From: Oscillospiraceae bacterium
GTDB lineage: Bacteria; Bacillota; Clostridia; Oscillospirales; Oscillospiraceae
DNA: 32,584 bases
Direction of reading: 5' to 3'
Assembly: GCA_015068325.1 (NCBI GenBank)
Contig: SVKQ01000003.1
Coordinates: forward strand, 1-32,584
Under the pieces are notes generated by a model that was not told the DNA's origin, searched no databases, and saw only the letters and a list, made by a program, of their open reading frames with translations. Shown here piece by piece: positions 1-7,816 of this stretch. The position numbers were made by a program, and so were the translations under genes. Position 1 is the stretch's first letter; each line of letters begins with the position of its first letter.

Positions 1-807
1 ACCCAGCCCAAGAACGTCAGCGTGGCGGAAGGAAAGACGGCTAAGTTTACTGTCGTGGCCTCCGGCACGAGCCTGAGCTACCAGTGGTACTACCGCACCA
101 GCAGCAGCGGCACGTGGACGGCGGTGAGCGCGGCCAGCGGCAAGACGGCCGCGTACAGCCTGACGGCGGCGGCGCGGCACAACGGGTATCAGTACCGGTG
201 CAAGGTGAGCAACGCGGCGGGGCATGTGTACACCGGCATCCGGACGCTGACGGTGGTGGCGAAGCCGGTGATCACGACGCAGCCCAAGAGCACCTCGGTG
301 CTGGAGGGGAAGGTGGCGACGCTGACGGTGAAGGCCAGCGGGACGGGCCTGACGTACCAGTGGTACTACAGGACCAGCAGCAGCGGCACGTGGACGAAGG
401 TGAGCAGCAACGGGACGTCGGCCACGTATACGCTGACGACGGCGGCGCGGCACAACGGGTACCAGTACCGTTGCCTGGTGAAGAACGCGGCGGGCAGCGT
501 GTACAGCAGCGTGGTGACGCTGACGGTGGTGGCGAAGCCGGCGATCACGACCCAGCCGAAGAGCGTGAGCGTGACGGCGGGCAAGACGGCGACCTTCAAG
601 GTGGTGGCCAGCGGGACGGGCCTGACGTACCAGTGGTACTACAGGACGGGCAGCAGCGGCACGTGGACGAAGGTGAGCAAGAACGGGACGTCGGCCACGT
701 ATACGCTGACGACGGCGGCGCGGCACAACGGGTACCAGTACCGGTGCCTGGTGAAGAACGACGCGGGCAGCGTATACAGCAGCGTGGTGACGCTGACGGT
801 GAAGTGA
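1..807 (+). CDS. Ig-like repeat surface protein, C-terminal part (5' end outside window)
   Basis: The frame is open from base 1, so the start lies upstream of the window. It encodes three consecutive Ig-like repeats of about 85-92 residues (bases 1-276, 277-549, 550-804). Each begins TQPK.VSV and contains the SYQWYYRT core tryptophan and the YQYRCxV cysteine strand typical of bacterial Ig-like folds. The repeats are nearly identical in DNA, which suggests recent duplication. The protein stops right after the third repeat with no sortase motif, transmembrane segment or binding module, so any anchor must be at the missing N-terminal side. Such modules are common in large secreted or surface proteins of gut Firmicutes, where they act as stalks or adhesion domains. 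The substrate or partner cannot be told from this fragment. A strong terminator follows 22 bases after the stop. Confidence 0.8.
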   Translation, partial: TQPKNVSVAEGKTAKFTVVASGTSLSYQWYYRTSSSGTWTAVSAASGKTAAYSLTAAARHNGYQYRCKVSNAAGHVYTGIRTLTVVAKPVITTQPKSTSVLEGKVATLTVKASGTGLTYQWYYRTSSSGTWTKVSSNGTSATYTLTTAARHNGYQYRCLVKNAAGSVYSSVVTLTVVAKPAITTQPKSVSVTAGKTATFKVVASGTGLTYQWYYRTGSSGTWTKVSKNGTSATYTLTTAARHNGYQYRCLVKNDAGSVYSSVVTLTVK

Positions 808-828
808 GCGGCGCAGCCGAGCAGAACA

Positions 829-862
829 AACGGCGCGGGGAGCGATCCCCGCGCCGTTCTTT
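829..862 (+). terminator. Rho-independent terminator of the Ig-like protein gene
   Basis: A 12-bp perfect stem (AACGGCGCGGGG, 829-840, with its complement 847-858) has a 6-base loop and is followed by CTTT. It separates the Ig-like gene from the smpB promoter. Confidence 0.8.
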
Positions 863-890
863 CGGGCGGCGTCCTGCGGCAAATTGCGCC

Positions 891-919
891 TTGCATCGCC
901 GACACATATATGATATAAT
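891..919 (+). promoter_or_regulatory. SigA-type promoter of smpB
   Basis: TTGCAT (891-896) is separated by exactly 17 bases from TATAAT (914-919). Transcription should start near 926, giving a leader of about 36 bases with a GGGAGG ribosome binding site before smpB. Confidence 0.8.
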
Positions 920-961
920 CCTCTCCCGAACAACCGCGGCGGCGGAGAAGGGAGGTCCTCC

Positions 962-1429
962 ATGGAAAAGCGCGGCATCAAGACGGCGGCCCAGAACCGC
1001 AAGGCGTTCCACGACTACTTCGTGGAGGAGCGCTTCGAGGCCGGCATCGAGCTGTTCGGCACGGAGGTCAAGTCCATCCGGGGCGGCGCGCTGAACCTGA
1101 AGGACTCCTACTGCCAGACCAAAAACGGCGAGTTGTTCGTCTACAACCTGCACATCTCACCCTATGAGCAGGGCAACGTCTTCAACCGGGACCCGGACCG
1201 GCCCAAGCGCCTGTTGATGCACAAGCGGGAGATCCGCAAGCTCCACGCCGCCCAGAAGCAGGACGGCTACGCCCTGATCCCCCTGAGCGTGTATTTCAAG
1301 GACAGCCGGGTGAAGGTGGAGCTGGGCCTGTGCCGCGGCAAGAAGAACTACGACAAGCGCGCCGCCATCGCCCAGCGGGACGCCAAGCGGGAGATGGACC
1401 GGGCCATGCGGGAGAAGAACAGAGGATAA
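962..1429 (+). CDS. smpB: SsrA-binding protein SmpB
   Basis: This 155-residue protein has the usual SmpB length. It binds the tRNA-like domain of tmRNA and delivers it to ribosomes stalled on mRNAs without a stop codon. Family signatures are visible: the N-terminal [20 protein letters not shown] strand, GTEVKSIR, the core YEQGN region and the basic tail that carries KKNYDKR. That lysine/arginine-rich tail occupies the empty mRNA channel in characterised SmpB proteins. The ATG is preceded by GGGAGG at good spacing. The cyclophilin gene starts 19 bases downstream, and the tmRNA gene is about 760 bases downstream, so both trans-translation partners sit together as in many Firmicutes. Confidence 0.97.
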   Translation: MEKRGIKTAAQNRKAFHDYFVEERFEAGIELFGTEVKSIRGGALNLKDSYCQTKNGELFVYNLHISPYEQGNVFNRDPDRPKRLLMHKREIRKLHAAQKQDGYALIPLSVYFKDSRVKVELGLCRGKKNYDKRAAIAQRDAKREMDRAMREKNRG

Positions 1430-1448
1430 ACCGAAAAGGAGAGACGAT

Positions 1449-1991
1449 ATGAGCGAGAATCCCATTGTCACCATCGAAATGGAGGACGGCGGCAGGATCG
1501 TGGCCGAGCTGTACCCCGACGTGGCGCCCCAGAGCGTGTATAATTTCATCGCCCTGGCCAACAGCGGCTTTTACAACGGCCTCATCTTCCACCGCTGCAT
1601 CTACGGCTTCATGATCCAGGGCGGCTGCCCCGACGGCACCGGCATGGGCGGCCCCGGCTACTGCATCCGCGGCGAGTTCGCCGCCAACGGCATCCGGAAC
1701 GACCTGCGGCACACCCGCGGCGTGCTGAGCATGGCCCGGGCCCAGCCGATGGACAGCGCCGGCAGCCAGTTCTTCATCATGCACAAGGACTCGCCCCATC
1801 TGGACGGACAGTACGCCGCCTTCGGCATGGTCATCGAGGGCATGGACACCGTGGACGCCATCGCCTCGGCGCCCCGGAACATGATGACCAACAAGCCCAA
1901 GAAGCCCCAGGTGATGAAGTCTGTCACCGTGGACACCAGGGGCGTGGACTATCCGGCGCCGGAGAAGCTGCCGGATCCCTTCGGGAGATAA
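1449..1991 (+). CDS. Cyclophilin-type peptidyl-prolyl cis-trans isomerase
   Basis: This 180-residue cytosolic protein has no signal peptide. It catalyses cis-trans isomerisation of Xaa-Pro bonds in folding proteins. Cyclophilin motifs appear in order: VAPQSVYNFIALANSGFYNG, FHRCIYGFMIQGG (the catalytic arginine lies in FHR), GSQFFIMHKDSPHLDGQYAAFG and a closing V.GMDTVDAI. A tail with PKKPQVMKSVTVDTRG extends past the core. AAGGAGAGACGAT sets the ATG. The gene follows smpB closely and probably shares its promoter. The pairing with trans-translation may only be transcriptional convenience. Confidence 0.95.
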   Translation: MSENPIVTIEMEDGGRIVAELYPDVAPQSVYNFIALANSGFYNGLIFHRCIYGFMIQGGCPDGTGMGGPGYCIRGEFAANGIRNDLRHTRGVLSMARAQPMDSAGSQFFIMHKDSPHLDGQYAAFGMVIEGMDTVDAIASAPRNMMTNKPKKPQVMKSVTVDTRGVDYPAPEKLPDPFGR

Positions 1992-2192
1992 CGCGTCGTT
2001 TATTCCGCTCCTCCCAGGAGTGAAAGAATAATCTGCCGCGGAGCGGCAAAGGGAATGAGACTGTTTTTCTGACGACATGTGCGTCAGGAAAACACCTCTC
2101 ATACCGCAAGTGTGCGAGCGAAGCGAGTGCATGCGGCGGTCTGCAAGCCGTTCTCGTTCAAAATCCTCAGATTTTGAACGAAAAGAATATAC
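1992..2192. other. Hairpin-rich intergenic region upstream of ssrA
   Basis: No gene is seen. Two clear inverted repeats are present. GTTTTTCTGACG (2063-2074) pairs with CGTCAGGAAAAC (2082-2093), with one wobble. CGTTCAAAATC (2155-2165) pairs perfectly with GATTTTGAACG (2170-2180). Neither has a T-tract like an intrinsic terminator. The second lies only 12 bases before the mature tmRNA 5' end and could help 5' processing. No convincing -35/-10 pair for ssrA was found here, so the tmRNA may be transcribed from an unrecognised promoter or by read-through from smpB. Confidence 0.5.
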
Positions 2193-2541
2193 GGGGATGT
2201 ACCGGTTTCGACGGGGGTGTGGAGGCCGGACAAGCGGGCGGTGGCGCCTGGCCACCATAAAACGGGCGACTTAAAAAATAACTGACAACACCAATACTGT
2301 TGCCGTCGCTGCGTAACGCAGTGACCGTCTGAACCGGAGAGGCCACAGGCCGGGGAAGGCGTCGTTTATGTGGCGTCCGTGAGGCGGGTAAGAGTTGCCC
2401 CGCCCACGCATCATGACTCTACTGAACCGTGATGTCTGTCAAGTGCCATCACGGGGAGGGAACGTCGAAACTTGACTGCGCCCGGAGAAAGTCTTGTCAA
2501 AGCGCTTTCGGACAGGGGTTCGACTCCCCTCATCTCCACCA
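2193..2541 (+). ncRNA. ssrA: Transfer-messenger RNA (tmRNA)
   Basis: The RNA tags and releases proteins from stalled ribosomes together with SmpB. Its 5' GGGGATG (2193-2199) pairs with 3' CATCTCC (2531-2537), followed by an encoded ACCA end. The T arm is AGGGG-TTCGACT-CCCCT (2514-2530), and the 5' part has the diagnostic GTACCGGTTTCGACGGGGG. The tag frame ends GTT GCC GTC GCT GCG TAA, giving a VAVAA C-terminus, the usual hydrophobic protease-recognition end. The readable tag is TDNTNTVAVAA if it resumes at ACT (2281). An in-frame TAA at 2272-2274 limits the resume codon to AAA, ATA or ACT, none of them the common alanine codon. At 349 bases, the length is normal for a one-piece bacterial tmRNA. 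Confidence 0.97.
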
Positions 2542-2587
2542 AAAGCAGGGGCCCATGCCGTCTGGCATGGGCCCCTGCTTTTGGTGG
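2536..2587 (+). terminator. tmRNA terminator whose stem includes the CCA end
   Basis: A perfect 24-bp stem (2536-2559 with 2564-2587) has a 4-base GTCT loop. The left arm begins with the CCACCA of the tmRNA 3' end, and the TTTT lies within the right arm. The primary transcript therefore folds its own acceptor end into the terminator before processing. Confidence 0.85.
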
Positions 2588-2720
2588 CGCTTTCCCCCGG
2601 GAGGAGACTCCCCACATCTCCGGCAGAGGGCGTCGCACCCGGCGCAGGGGAGGATGGCCGCCTTCCGCGGGACAGACGGGCGCAGGCGCGGCGCAGGAAA
2701 AGTGCCTGCGTGATAAGCCG

Positions 2721-3263
2721 CTAAGCGAGCGGCGTGGTCTCGATAAAAAACGAGGCGATCTCTTCCGGAGAATACTGCTTGTGCAAGGTCCACCACCGAA
2801 CGGACTCCGTGAAGTCACACACCATATGGTTGAGCATATAATCCTGCGGAACGGTACGGTCAGACAGCGCGCACGTGCGGGAAAACAGCTCCTTCAAATG
2901 CGCCTTGAAGGAGCTCATAAAAATCTCGCCGCTTTCCCCGGACAAAATACCTGGCAGGTACGCCATATGCTCCTGCAGATGATAGAGGATGTGCGTGATC
3001 ATCGCCCTTGCGTTGTGGTCTTCAGAAAAATCATGTGTTTTTTCTTTTTTCAGATCATCAGAAAACACATGCTCAAAGATTTCCGTGCAGAGAGATCTCA
3101 GCAGGCTGTCCTTTGTCTCAAAATGTGCGTAAAATGTCGTTCTGCCGACATTTGCCATATCAATGATCTCCTGGACGGTGATTTTGGAATATGACTCTCT
3201 CTTCAGCAACTCCGTAAAAGCCCTGCAGATGGCGTCTCTCGTTTTCTTTTGCCTTCGATCCAT
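2721..3263 (-). CDS. TetR/AcrR-family transcriptional regulator
   Basis: This 180-residue protein starts at MDRRQKK, where GGAGG lies 7 bases ahead; an upstream in-frame start would add six residues. The N-terminal 50 residues form the TetR helix-turn-helix: TRDAICRAFTELLKRE, then ITVQEIIDMANVGRTTFYAHFETKDSLL. The remainder is a helical ligand domain of the type often annotated TetR_C with FTESVRWW near the end. It is divergent from the heavy-metal ATPase, with 174 bases between them, so control of that pump is the natural inference. The base composition of gene and spacer is lower in GC than the flanks, which may mean the pair was acquired together. The ligand is unknown. Confidence 0.9.
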   Translation of the reverse strand: MDRRQKKTRDAICRAFTELLKRESYSKITVQEIIDMANVGRTTFYAHFETKDSLLRSLCTEIFEHVFSDDLKKEKTHDFSEDHNARAMITHILYHLQEHMAYLPGILSGESGEIFMSSFKAHLKELFSRTCALSDRTVPQDYMLNHMVCDFTESVRWWTLHKQYSPEEIASFFIETTPLA

Positions 3264-3312
3264 ACGATCGCCTCCGAACACTTTTCTGTTTTTGTTCCAT
3301 AGCGTACGATTC

Positions 3313-3379
3313 CCGTGTTCTGATTATTGTTGGCGGGCGCGTCCGCGGCTATCGCGGCTATAATAAAAACAGAACACGG
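3313..3379. promoter_or_regulatory. Candidate operator in the TetR/ATPase divergent region
   Basis: CCGTGTTCTG (3313-3322) and its exact reverse complement CAGAACACGG (3370-3379) flank a possible -10 (TATAAT, 3359-3364). A second small palindrome, ATTCG GTAA CGAAT, lies at 3381-3394. No good -35 was found for either gene. The symmetric placement suggests regulator binding, but this is inference. Confidence 0.45.
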
Positions 3380-3437
3380 TATTCGGTAACGAATAGATTA
3401 TACGCAAAAAACGGGCCGTGTGTCAAGGAGGGGCGTT

Positions 3438-5297
3438 ATGCTGAACCGCTGGCTGGAAAACGAACCAAAAGAAACCCTGCTGTGTGCCGTCACCGCTGCG
3501 GCTGCATTGGTGCTGAGCATCACCGGGGCACTGAAAGACGCTTTGCCGTTTGATCCCGCATGGATCGCGATCGTCTTATGCGGGATCCCGATCCTGGTCG
3601 GCGCCTGCAAGGGAGTCGCCTTCGAGCATGACGTCAAAGCCGATCTTCTCGTCGCAATGGCATTGATCGCCTCTGTGGCGACCAAAGAGTATTTCGCCGC
3701 CGGAGAGGTGGCGCTCATCATGCAGATCGGCTCTCTCCTCGAGGACTACACCTCCGGCAAGGCCAGAGAGGGGATCCAAAGGCTGATCCGCAGCAGCCCG
3801 CAAAAGGCACGCGTACTGCGCGGCGATATCACCGCGGAAATTCCGGTGGAGGAGGTCAAGGTCGGCGACGTCCTGCGCATTCTCGCCGGAGAAACCATTC
3901 CCGTCGACGGCACGATCCTCGAGGGGAAAACCTCCGCCGATCAGTCCGTCATGACCGGCGAAAGCATTCCCGCGGACAAGTCCGCAGGCGATACGGTGTC
4001 CAGCGGCACAGTGAACCAATACGGAACCTTTACGATGCGCGCAGATTCCGTCAGTGCGGACAGCTCGCTGCAGCGCATGGTCCGCCTGGCGAAAGAGGCC
4101 GAGGAGAACAAAGCGCCCATTGTCACGACGGCAGACCGCTGGGCGACGTGGCTTGTCGTCATAGCGCTCTCCTGCGCGGCGTTCACCTGGATCGTTACGG
4201 GGGAATTCATGCGGGCCGTCACTGTTCTGGTGGTTTTTTGCCCGTGCGCCTTTGTTCTCGCCACCCCGACGGCCGTTCTGGCCGGGATCGGCAACGCGGC
4301 GAAGTACGGTATGATCGTCCGCTCCGGAGATGCCCTGGAGCGGCTCTCGAAAACGAAGATCATCGCGTTTGACAAAACAGGCACGCTGACTTACGGAAAG
4401 CCCCGGGTCACGTCAGCCGTTTCCGTCTCCGGGCTGTTCTCCGATGCGGACATCATGCGAATGGCCGCACAGGCCGAAGAGCGATCGGAGCATCCGCTCG
4501 GGCAGGCCATCCGGGCGGCGTACGGGAAAAGCGGCGGCAAGAGCGGGGAGGCGAAAGATTTTCAGGTGATCGCCGGTCAAGGCGTGTCAGCTATCGTGGA
4601 TAGCCATACGGTACTGGTCGGAAAAGAAGACTTCATGGCCTCTCAGGATATAGACGTCAGCGCCTGCCGGAAAGCCCGTGAAGCTGAGCTGAATAAAGGC
4701 GCCACGATTGTTTACGCAGCCATAGACGAGTCGCTGGCCGGCTTCATCGCGCTTCGGGATACCGTGCGGGAGGATGCGAAAGAGACCGTCGGGAAGCTGA
4801 AGTCCGCAGGCATTGTCCCGATGCTGCTGACGGGGGACAACCGGCAAGCCGCGGAGGCTGTTGCTGAGGCCGTGGGGATCGGGGACGTCCGCGCCAATCT
4901 GCTGCCGGAAGAGAAAATGAACATCATCAGGGAGCACGCGGAAGGCGCCGCTCCGATCTGCATGGTCGGCGACGGCGTCAATGACGCCCTCGCGCTGACG
5001 AGCGCGAACGCCGGGATCGCCATGGGCGGGATCGGATCGGACATCGCTGTGGAATCTGCCGACGCCGTGCTCGTGAGCGACGACATAAAGCGCCTCCCGT
5101 ATCTCTTTCGGCTGATGCAGAAGGTGATGAGCAAAGTCCGCGTCAATATGATCGCGTCGCTGCTCATCAATCTTACGGCGGTCGTGCTTTCGGCGCTCGG
5201 CGTTTTAAACCCCGTCACCGGCGCGCTCTGGCACAATTGCGGTTCCGTTTTCGTCGTGGTGAACGCGGCCCTTCTTCTGCGCCTGAAGGACAACTGA
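3438..5297 (+). CDS. Heavy-metal-translocating P1B-type ATPase
   Basis: This 619-residue integral membrane pump couples ATP hydrolysis to transition-metal export. The ATG at 3438 is chosen because AAGGAGGGG precedes it by six bases; an upstream GTG has no such site. P-type motifs occur in order: MTGESIP (actuator), the metal-binding CPC in VVFCPCAFVLATP (transmembrane), DKTGTLT (phosphorylated Asp), SEHPLG, MLLTGDN and VGDGVNDALA. The C-terminal membrane segment ends HNCGSVFVVVNAALLL. There is no N-terminal heavy-metal-associated domain or His-rich tail, so it is the short form. CPC plus the HN..S tail fits the broad Zn/Cd/Co-like group, but Cu or Mn cannot be excluded. The divergent TetR-type gene is the likely regulator. 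A terminator follows at 5425. Confidence 0.93.
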   Translation: MLNRWLENEPKETLLCAVTAAAALVLSITGALKDALPFDPAWIAIVLCGIPILVGACKGVAFEHDVKADLLVAMALIASVATKEYFAAGEVALIMQIGSLLEDYTSGKAREGIQRLIRSSPQKARVLRGDITAEIPVEEVKVGDVLRILAGETIPVDGTILEGKTSADQSVMTGESIPADKSAGDTVSSGTVNQYGTFTMRADSVSADSSLQRMVRLAKEAEENKAPIVTTADRWATWLVVIALSCAAFTWIVTGEFMRAVTVLVVFCPCAFVLATPTAVLAGIGNAAKYGMIVRSGDALERLSKTKIIAFDKTGTLTYGKPRVTSAVSVSGLFSDADIMRMAAQAEERSEHPLGQAIRAAYGKSGGKSGEAKDFQVIAGQGVSAIVDSHTVLVGKEDFMASQDIDVSACRKAREAELNKGATIVYAAIDESLAGFIALRDTVREDAKETVGKLKSAGIVPMLLTGDNRQAAEAVAEAVGIGDVRANLLPEEKMNIIREHAEGAAPICMVGDGVNDALALTSANAGIAMGGIGSDIAVESADAVLVSDDIKRLPYLFRLMQKVMSKVRVNMIASLLINLTAVVLSALGVLNPVTGALWHNCGSVFVVVNAALLLRLKDN

Positions 5298-5424
5298 GGG
5301 TCCGTGAACCTGGTCCGGCTGAGCGGGCATCCCCGGCGCGTATACGACGCACCCCGTTTTTCCGAAGCATGTCTGCGGATCATGGATGCAGTGCCTGTGC
5401 AGCTGCAATCCTGCCGGTCCCGAA

Positions 5425-5453
5425 GGGAGAGGCCGCCCGGCCTCTCCTTTTTT
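5425..5453 (+). terminator. Rho-independent terminator downstream of the metal ATPase
   Basis: GGAGAGGCC (5426-5434) pairs with GGCCTCTCC (5439-5447) around a GCCC loop, followed by six T. It isolates the ATPase from the next operon. The rest of the 5298-5594 gap, up to the promoter at 5515, shows no gene. Confidence 0.85.
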
Positions 5454-5514
5454 CTGCGCACAGGGGGGCTGCTGACCCGGATGTCGGGCGGGCGGGAAAA
5501 GCACAAAAAACAGA

Positions 5515-5564
5515 TTGACACTGTGTCAGAACGCGCGTATAATGACCGTATTGACACGGTGTCA
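5515..5564 (+). promoter_or_regulatory. Promoter with two TGACACNGTGTCA operators
   Basis: A near-perfect SigA promoter has TTGACA (5515-5520), 17 bases, then TATAAT (5538-5543). Two 13-base palindromes frame it: TGACACTGTGTCA (5516-5528) overlaps the -35, and TGACACGGTGTCA (5552-5564) lies at the expected start of transcription. Their centres are 36 bases apart. A repressor bound at both would block the promoter completely. The adjacent TetR-type gene is the obvious candidate, making this an autoregulated switch for the redox genes behind it. Confidence 0.85.
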
Positions 5565-5594
5565 GCATGTCTGCTGGCCGGAAGGGAGCGACCT

Positions 5595-6224
5595 ATGGTC
5601 AAGGGAACACCGGAGCGGATCGCGGGGCGGCAGGAGGAGATCGTCAACGCCTGTGAGCGGCTGTATCAGACGATGAGCTTCAAGGAGATCACCATCAGGG
5701 AGATCGGGAACGCCGTGCCGTTTTCCCGCCCGACGATCTACAACTACTTTCAGACAAAGGAAGAGATCTTTCTGGCGCTGTATCAGAGGGAGTACGACCG
5801 CTGGAACGGGGATCTCGCCGCCATCCTGGACGGACATGACGCCCTCTCCGCCGGGCAGCTGGCCGAGGCGATCGCCGGCTCCCTGGCAAAGCGCGAACAG
5901 CTGCTGAAGCTGCTCGCCATGAACAACTACGACATGGAGGCCAACAGCCGCCAGGAGCGGCTGACCGCCTTCAAGACCTCCTACGGGAACTCCCTGCGCC
6001 TCATGCGCAGGCTTTTGGAGAAGTTCCGCCCGGAGATGACCGACGGGGACATACGGCAGTTCCTCTATATGTTCTTCCCCTTTATGTTCGGCATCTATCC
6101 CTACACCGCCGTCACCGGGAAGCAGCGGGCGGCGATGCGGGCGGCGGGCGTCGACTACGTGTACCAATCCATTTATGAGCTCACCCGCAGCTGCCTGGTC
6201 CGGCTGCTGGGCGAGCCGGCGTGA
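5595..6224 (+). CDS. TetR-family regulator of the redox operon
   Basis: This 209-residue protein starts at MVKGTPERIAGRQEEIVNAC behind GAAGGGAG. The helix-turn-helix is clear: YQTMSFKEITIREIGNAVPF, then SRPTIYNYFQTKEEIFLALY. A helical C-terminal domain follows (about residues 60-205), of the type that binds a small hydrophobic ligand in this family. It lies directly behind a promoter carrying two palindromic operators, which strongly suggests autorepression. The flavodoxin gene starts 28 bases after its stop with no intervening terminator, so the regulator is co-transcribed with the enzymes. The inducer is unknown; a substrate of the reductase or cupin enzymes is a reasonable guess. Confidence 0.92.
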   Translation: MVKGTPERIAGRQEEIVNACERLYQTMSFKEITIREIGNAVPFSRPTIYNYFQTKEEIFLALYQREYDRWNGDLAAILDGHDALSAGQLAEAIAGSLAKREQLLKLLAMNNYDMEANSRQERLTAFKTSYGNSLRLMRRLLEKFRPEMTDGDIRQFLYMFFPFMFGIYPYTAVTGKQRAAMRAAGVDYVYQSIYELTRSCLVRLLGEPA

Positions 6225-6252
6225 GCGAATATGCAGAAAAGGAGTTGTAAAC

Positions 6253-6732
6253 ATGGCAAATCATATGCTGGTAGCCGTCTTTTCCGCCGGCGGCACAACA
6301 AAGGCGGTGGGCGAGGAGATCGCCCGCGTGGCCGGCGCGGATTTCTTTGAGATCGTGCCCAGGGAGCGCTATTCCGCGGACGATCTGAACTGGATGGACA
6401 GGCGGAGCCGCAGCAGCGTGGAGATGAACGATCCCGCCGCCAGGCCGGAGATCGCCGGCACGGTGGCGGACATGGCGTCTTACGACACCGTGATCGTCGG
6501 CTTTCCCATCTGGTGGGGCGTGGCGCCGCGGATCATCGAGACCTTTCTGGAGAGCTACGATTTTTCCGGCAAGAGGATCATCCCCTTCTGCACCTCCGGC
6601 GGCAGCGGCGTGGGCCGGAGCGACACCGCGCTGCACAAAAATGTCAGCGGCGACGTGACGTGGGCCAAGGGCGTGCAGCTCAACCGGCCCCGTGCAGACG
6701 AGATCCGCCGGTGGCTCGACAGGGTGCTGTGA
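6253..6732 (+). CDS. Flavodoxin, cytosolic
   Basis: This 159-residue FMN electron carrier has no signal peptide. The phosphate-binding loop is FSAGGTTKAV after the first beta strand. Other flavodoxin-like signatures are FFEIVPRERYSADDLNW, VIVGFPIWWGVAPRIIETFL and IIPFCTSGGSGVGRS, typical of the flavodoxin subgroup often annotated in Clostridia beside aldo/keto reductases. AAGGAGTTGTAAAC sets the ATG. It is closely paralogous to the exported lipoprotein flavodoxin 2 kb downstream: both share the PIWWG and PFCTSGGSG cores. The neighbouring reductase may be its partner, but electron flow is inferred only. Confidence 0.9.
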   Translation: MANHMLVAVFSAGGTTKAVGEEIARVAGADFFEIVPRERYSADDLNWMDRRSRSSVEMNDPAARPEIAGTVADMASYDTVIVGFPIWWGVAPRIIETFLESYDFSGKRIIPFCTSGGSGVGRSDTALHKNVSGDVTWAKGVQLNRPRADEIRRWLDRVL

Positions 6733-6757
6733 CGCAGGCGCGGCAGGGAGGCACAGG

Positions 6758-7816
6758 ATGCAATACACAAAACTCGGACGCTCCGACCTGACCGTGTCCC
6801 GCATCTGCATGGGCTGCATGGGCTTCGGCGACGCCGCGCGGGGCCAGCACAGCTGGACCGTCGGCGAGGAGCGCGCCAGGGAGATCATCCGGCGCGGCCT
6901 GGAGCTGGGCGTCAACTTCTTCGACACCGCCATCGCCTACCAGAGCGGCACCAGCGAGCAGTATCTGGGCCGGGCGCTGCGGGACATGGCCCGGCGGGAG
7001 GACGTGGTGGTGGCCACCAAGTTCCTGCCCCGGACGCAGGAGGAGATCGGGCGCGGTGTCACCGGCCAACAGCATATCGCCCGTATGATCGACGCGAGCC
7101 TGAAAAACCTGGGCATGGACTACGTGGACCTGTATATCTGTCACATGTGGGACTGGCAGACGCCCATCGAGGATATCATGGACGGCCTGGACCGCGTGGT
7201 CAGGGCGGGCAAGGCGCGGTACATCGGCATCTCCAACTGCTTTGCCTGGCAGCTGGCCAAAGCCAACGCCCTGGCGGAGAGGGAGGGCTTTGCCGGATTC
7301 GTGTCCGTGCAGGGGCACTACAACCTGATCTTCCGGGAGGAGGAGCGGGAGATGGTGCCTTACTGCCATGAAGAGGGTATCGCACTCACGCCTTACAGTG
7401 CCCTGGCCAGCGGACGGCTGTCCCGGCTGCCGGGAGAAAACGACACGAAGCGGGCGGCGGAGGATGCCTACGCAAAGTTCAAATACGACGCCACGGCGCG
7501 GCAGGACGGCGTGATCATCGCCCGGGTGGCGGAGATCGCCGCCCGGCGCGGCGTGACCATGACGGAGGTGTCCCTGGCGTGGCTGCTGACCAAGGCGACC
7601 GCGCCGGTGGCGGGCGCCACAAAGCTGCACCACATCGAGGGAGCGGCCCGGGCCGTGGAGCTGGAGCTGACCGGCGGGGAGATCGCGTATCTGGAGGAGC
7701 CCTACGTGCCCCATCCGCTCGCCGGCGTGATGGCACAGAACCGGCCCGCCGCGGCAGGGGAGCCGCACGTCTGGTCCACGGGAGATCAGAAGATCGGAGA
7801 GGAGAAGCAGACATGA
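6758..7816 (+). CDS. Aldo/keto reductase
   Basis: This 352-residue cytosolic NAD(P)H-dependent carbonyl reductase starts at MQYTKLGRSDLTVSRICMG. AKR features appear in order: GVNFFDTAIAYQSGTSEQYL (catalytic Asp and Tyr), VVVATKF with the catalytic Lys, DYVDLYICHMWD (catalytic His), GKARYIGISN, and LTPYSALASGRLS near the cofactor site. The insertion and C-terminal VAGATKLHHIEGA resemble YajO/YhdN-type AKRs. The substrate is not deducible. Its TGA overlaps the ATG of the next gene by ATGA, so the two are probably translationally coupled. A weak start context (GGGAGGCACAGG) is used, 25 bases after the flavodoxin stop. Confidence 0.93.
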   Translation: MQYTKLGRSDLTVSRICMGCMGFGDAARGQHSWTVGEERAREIIRRGLELGVNFFDTAIAYQSGTSEQYLGRALRDMARREDVVVATKFLPRTQEEIGRGVTGQQHIARMIDASLKNLGMDYVDLYICHMWDWQTPIEDIMDGLDRVVRAGKARYIGISNCFAWQLAKANALAEREGFAGFVSVQGHYNLIFREEEREMVPYCHEEGIALTPYSALASGRLSRLPGENDTKRAAEDAYAKFKYDATARQDGVIIARVAEIAARRGVTMTEVSLAWLLTKATAPVAGATKLHHIEGAARAVELELTGGEIAYLEEPYVPHPLAGVMAQNRPAAAGEPHVWSTGDQKIGEEKQT

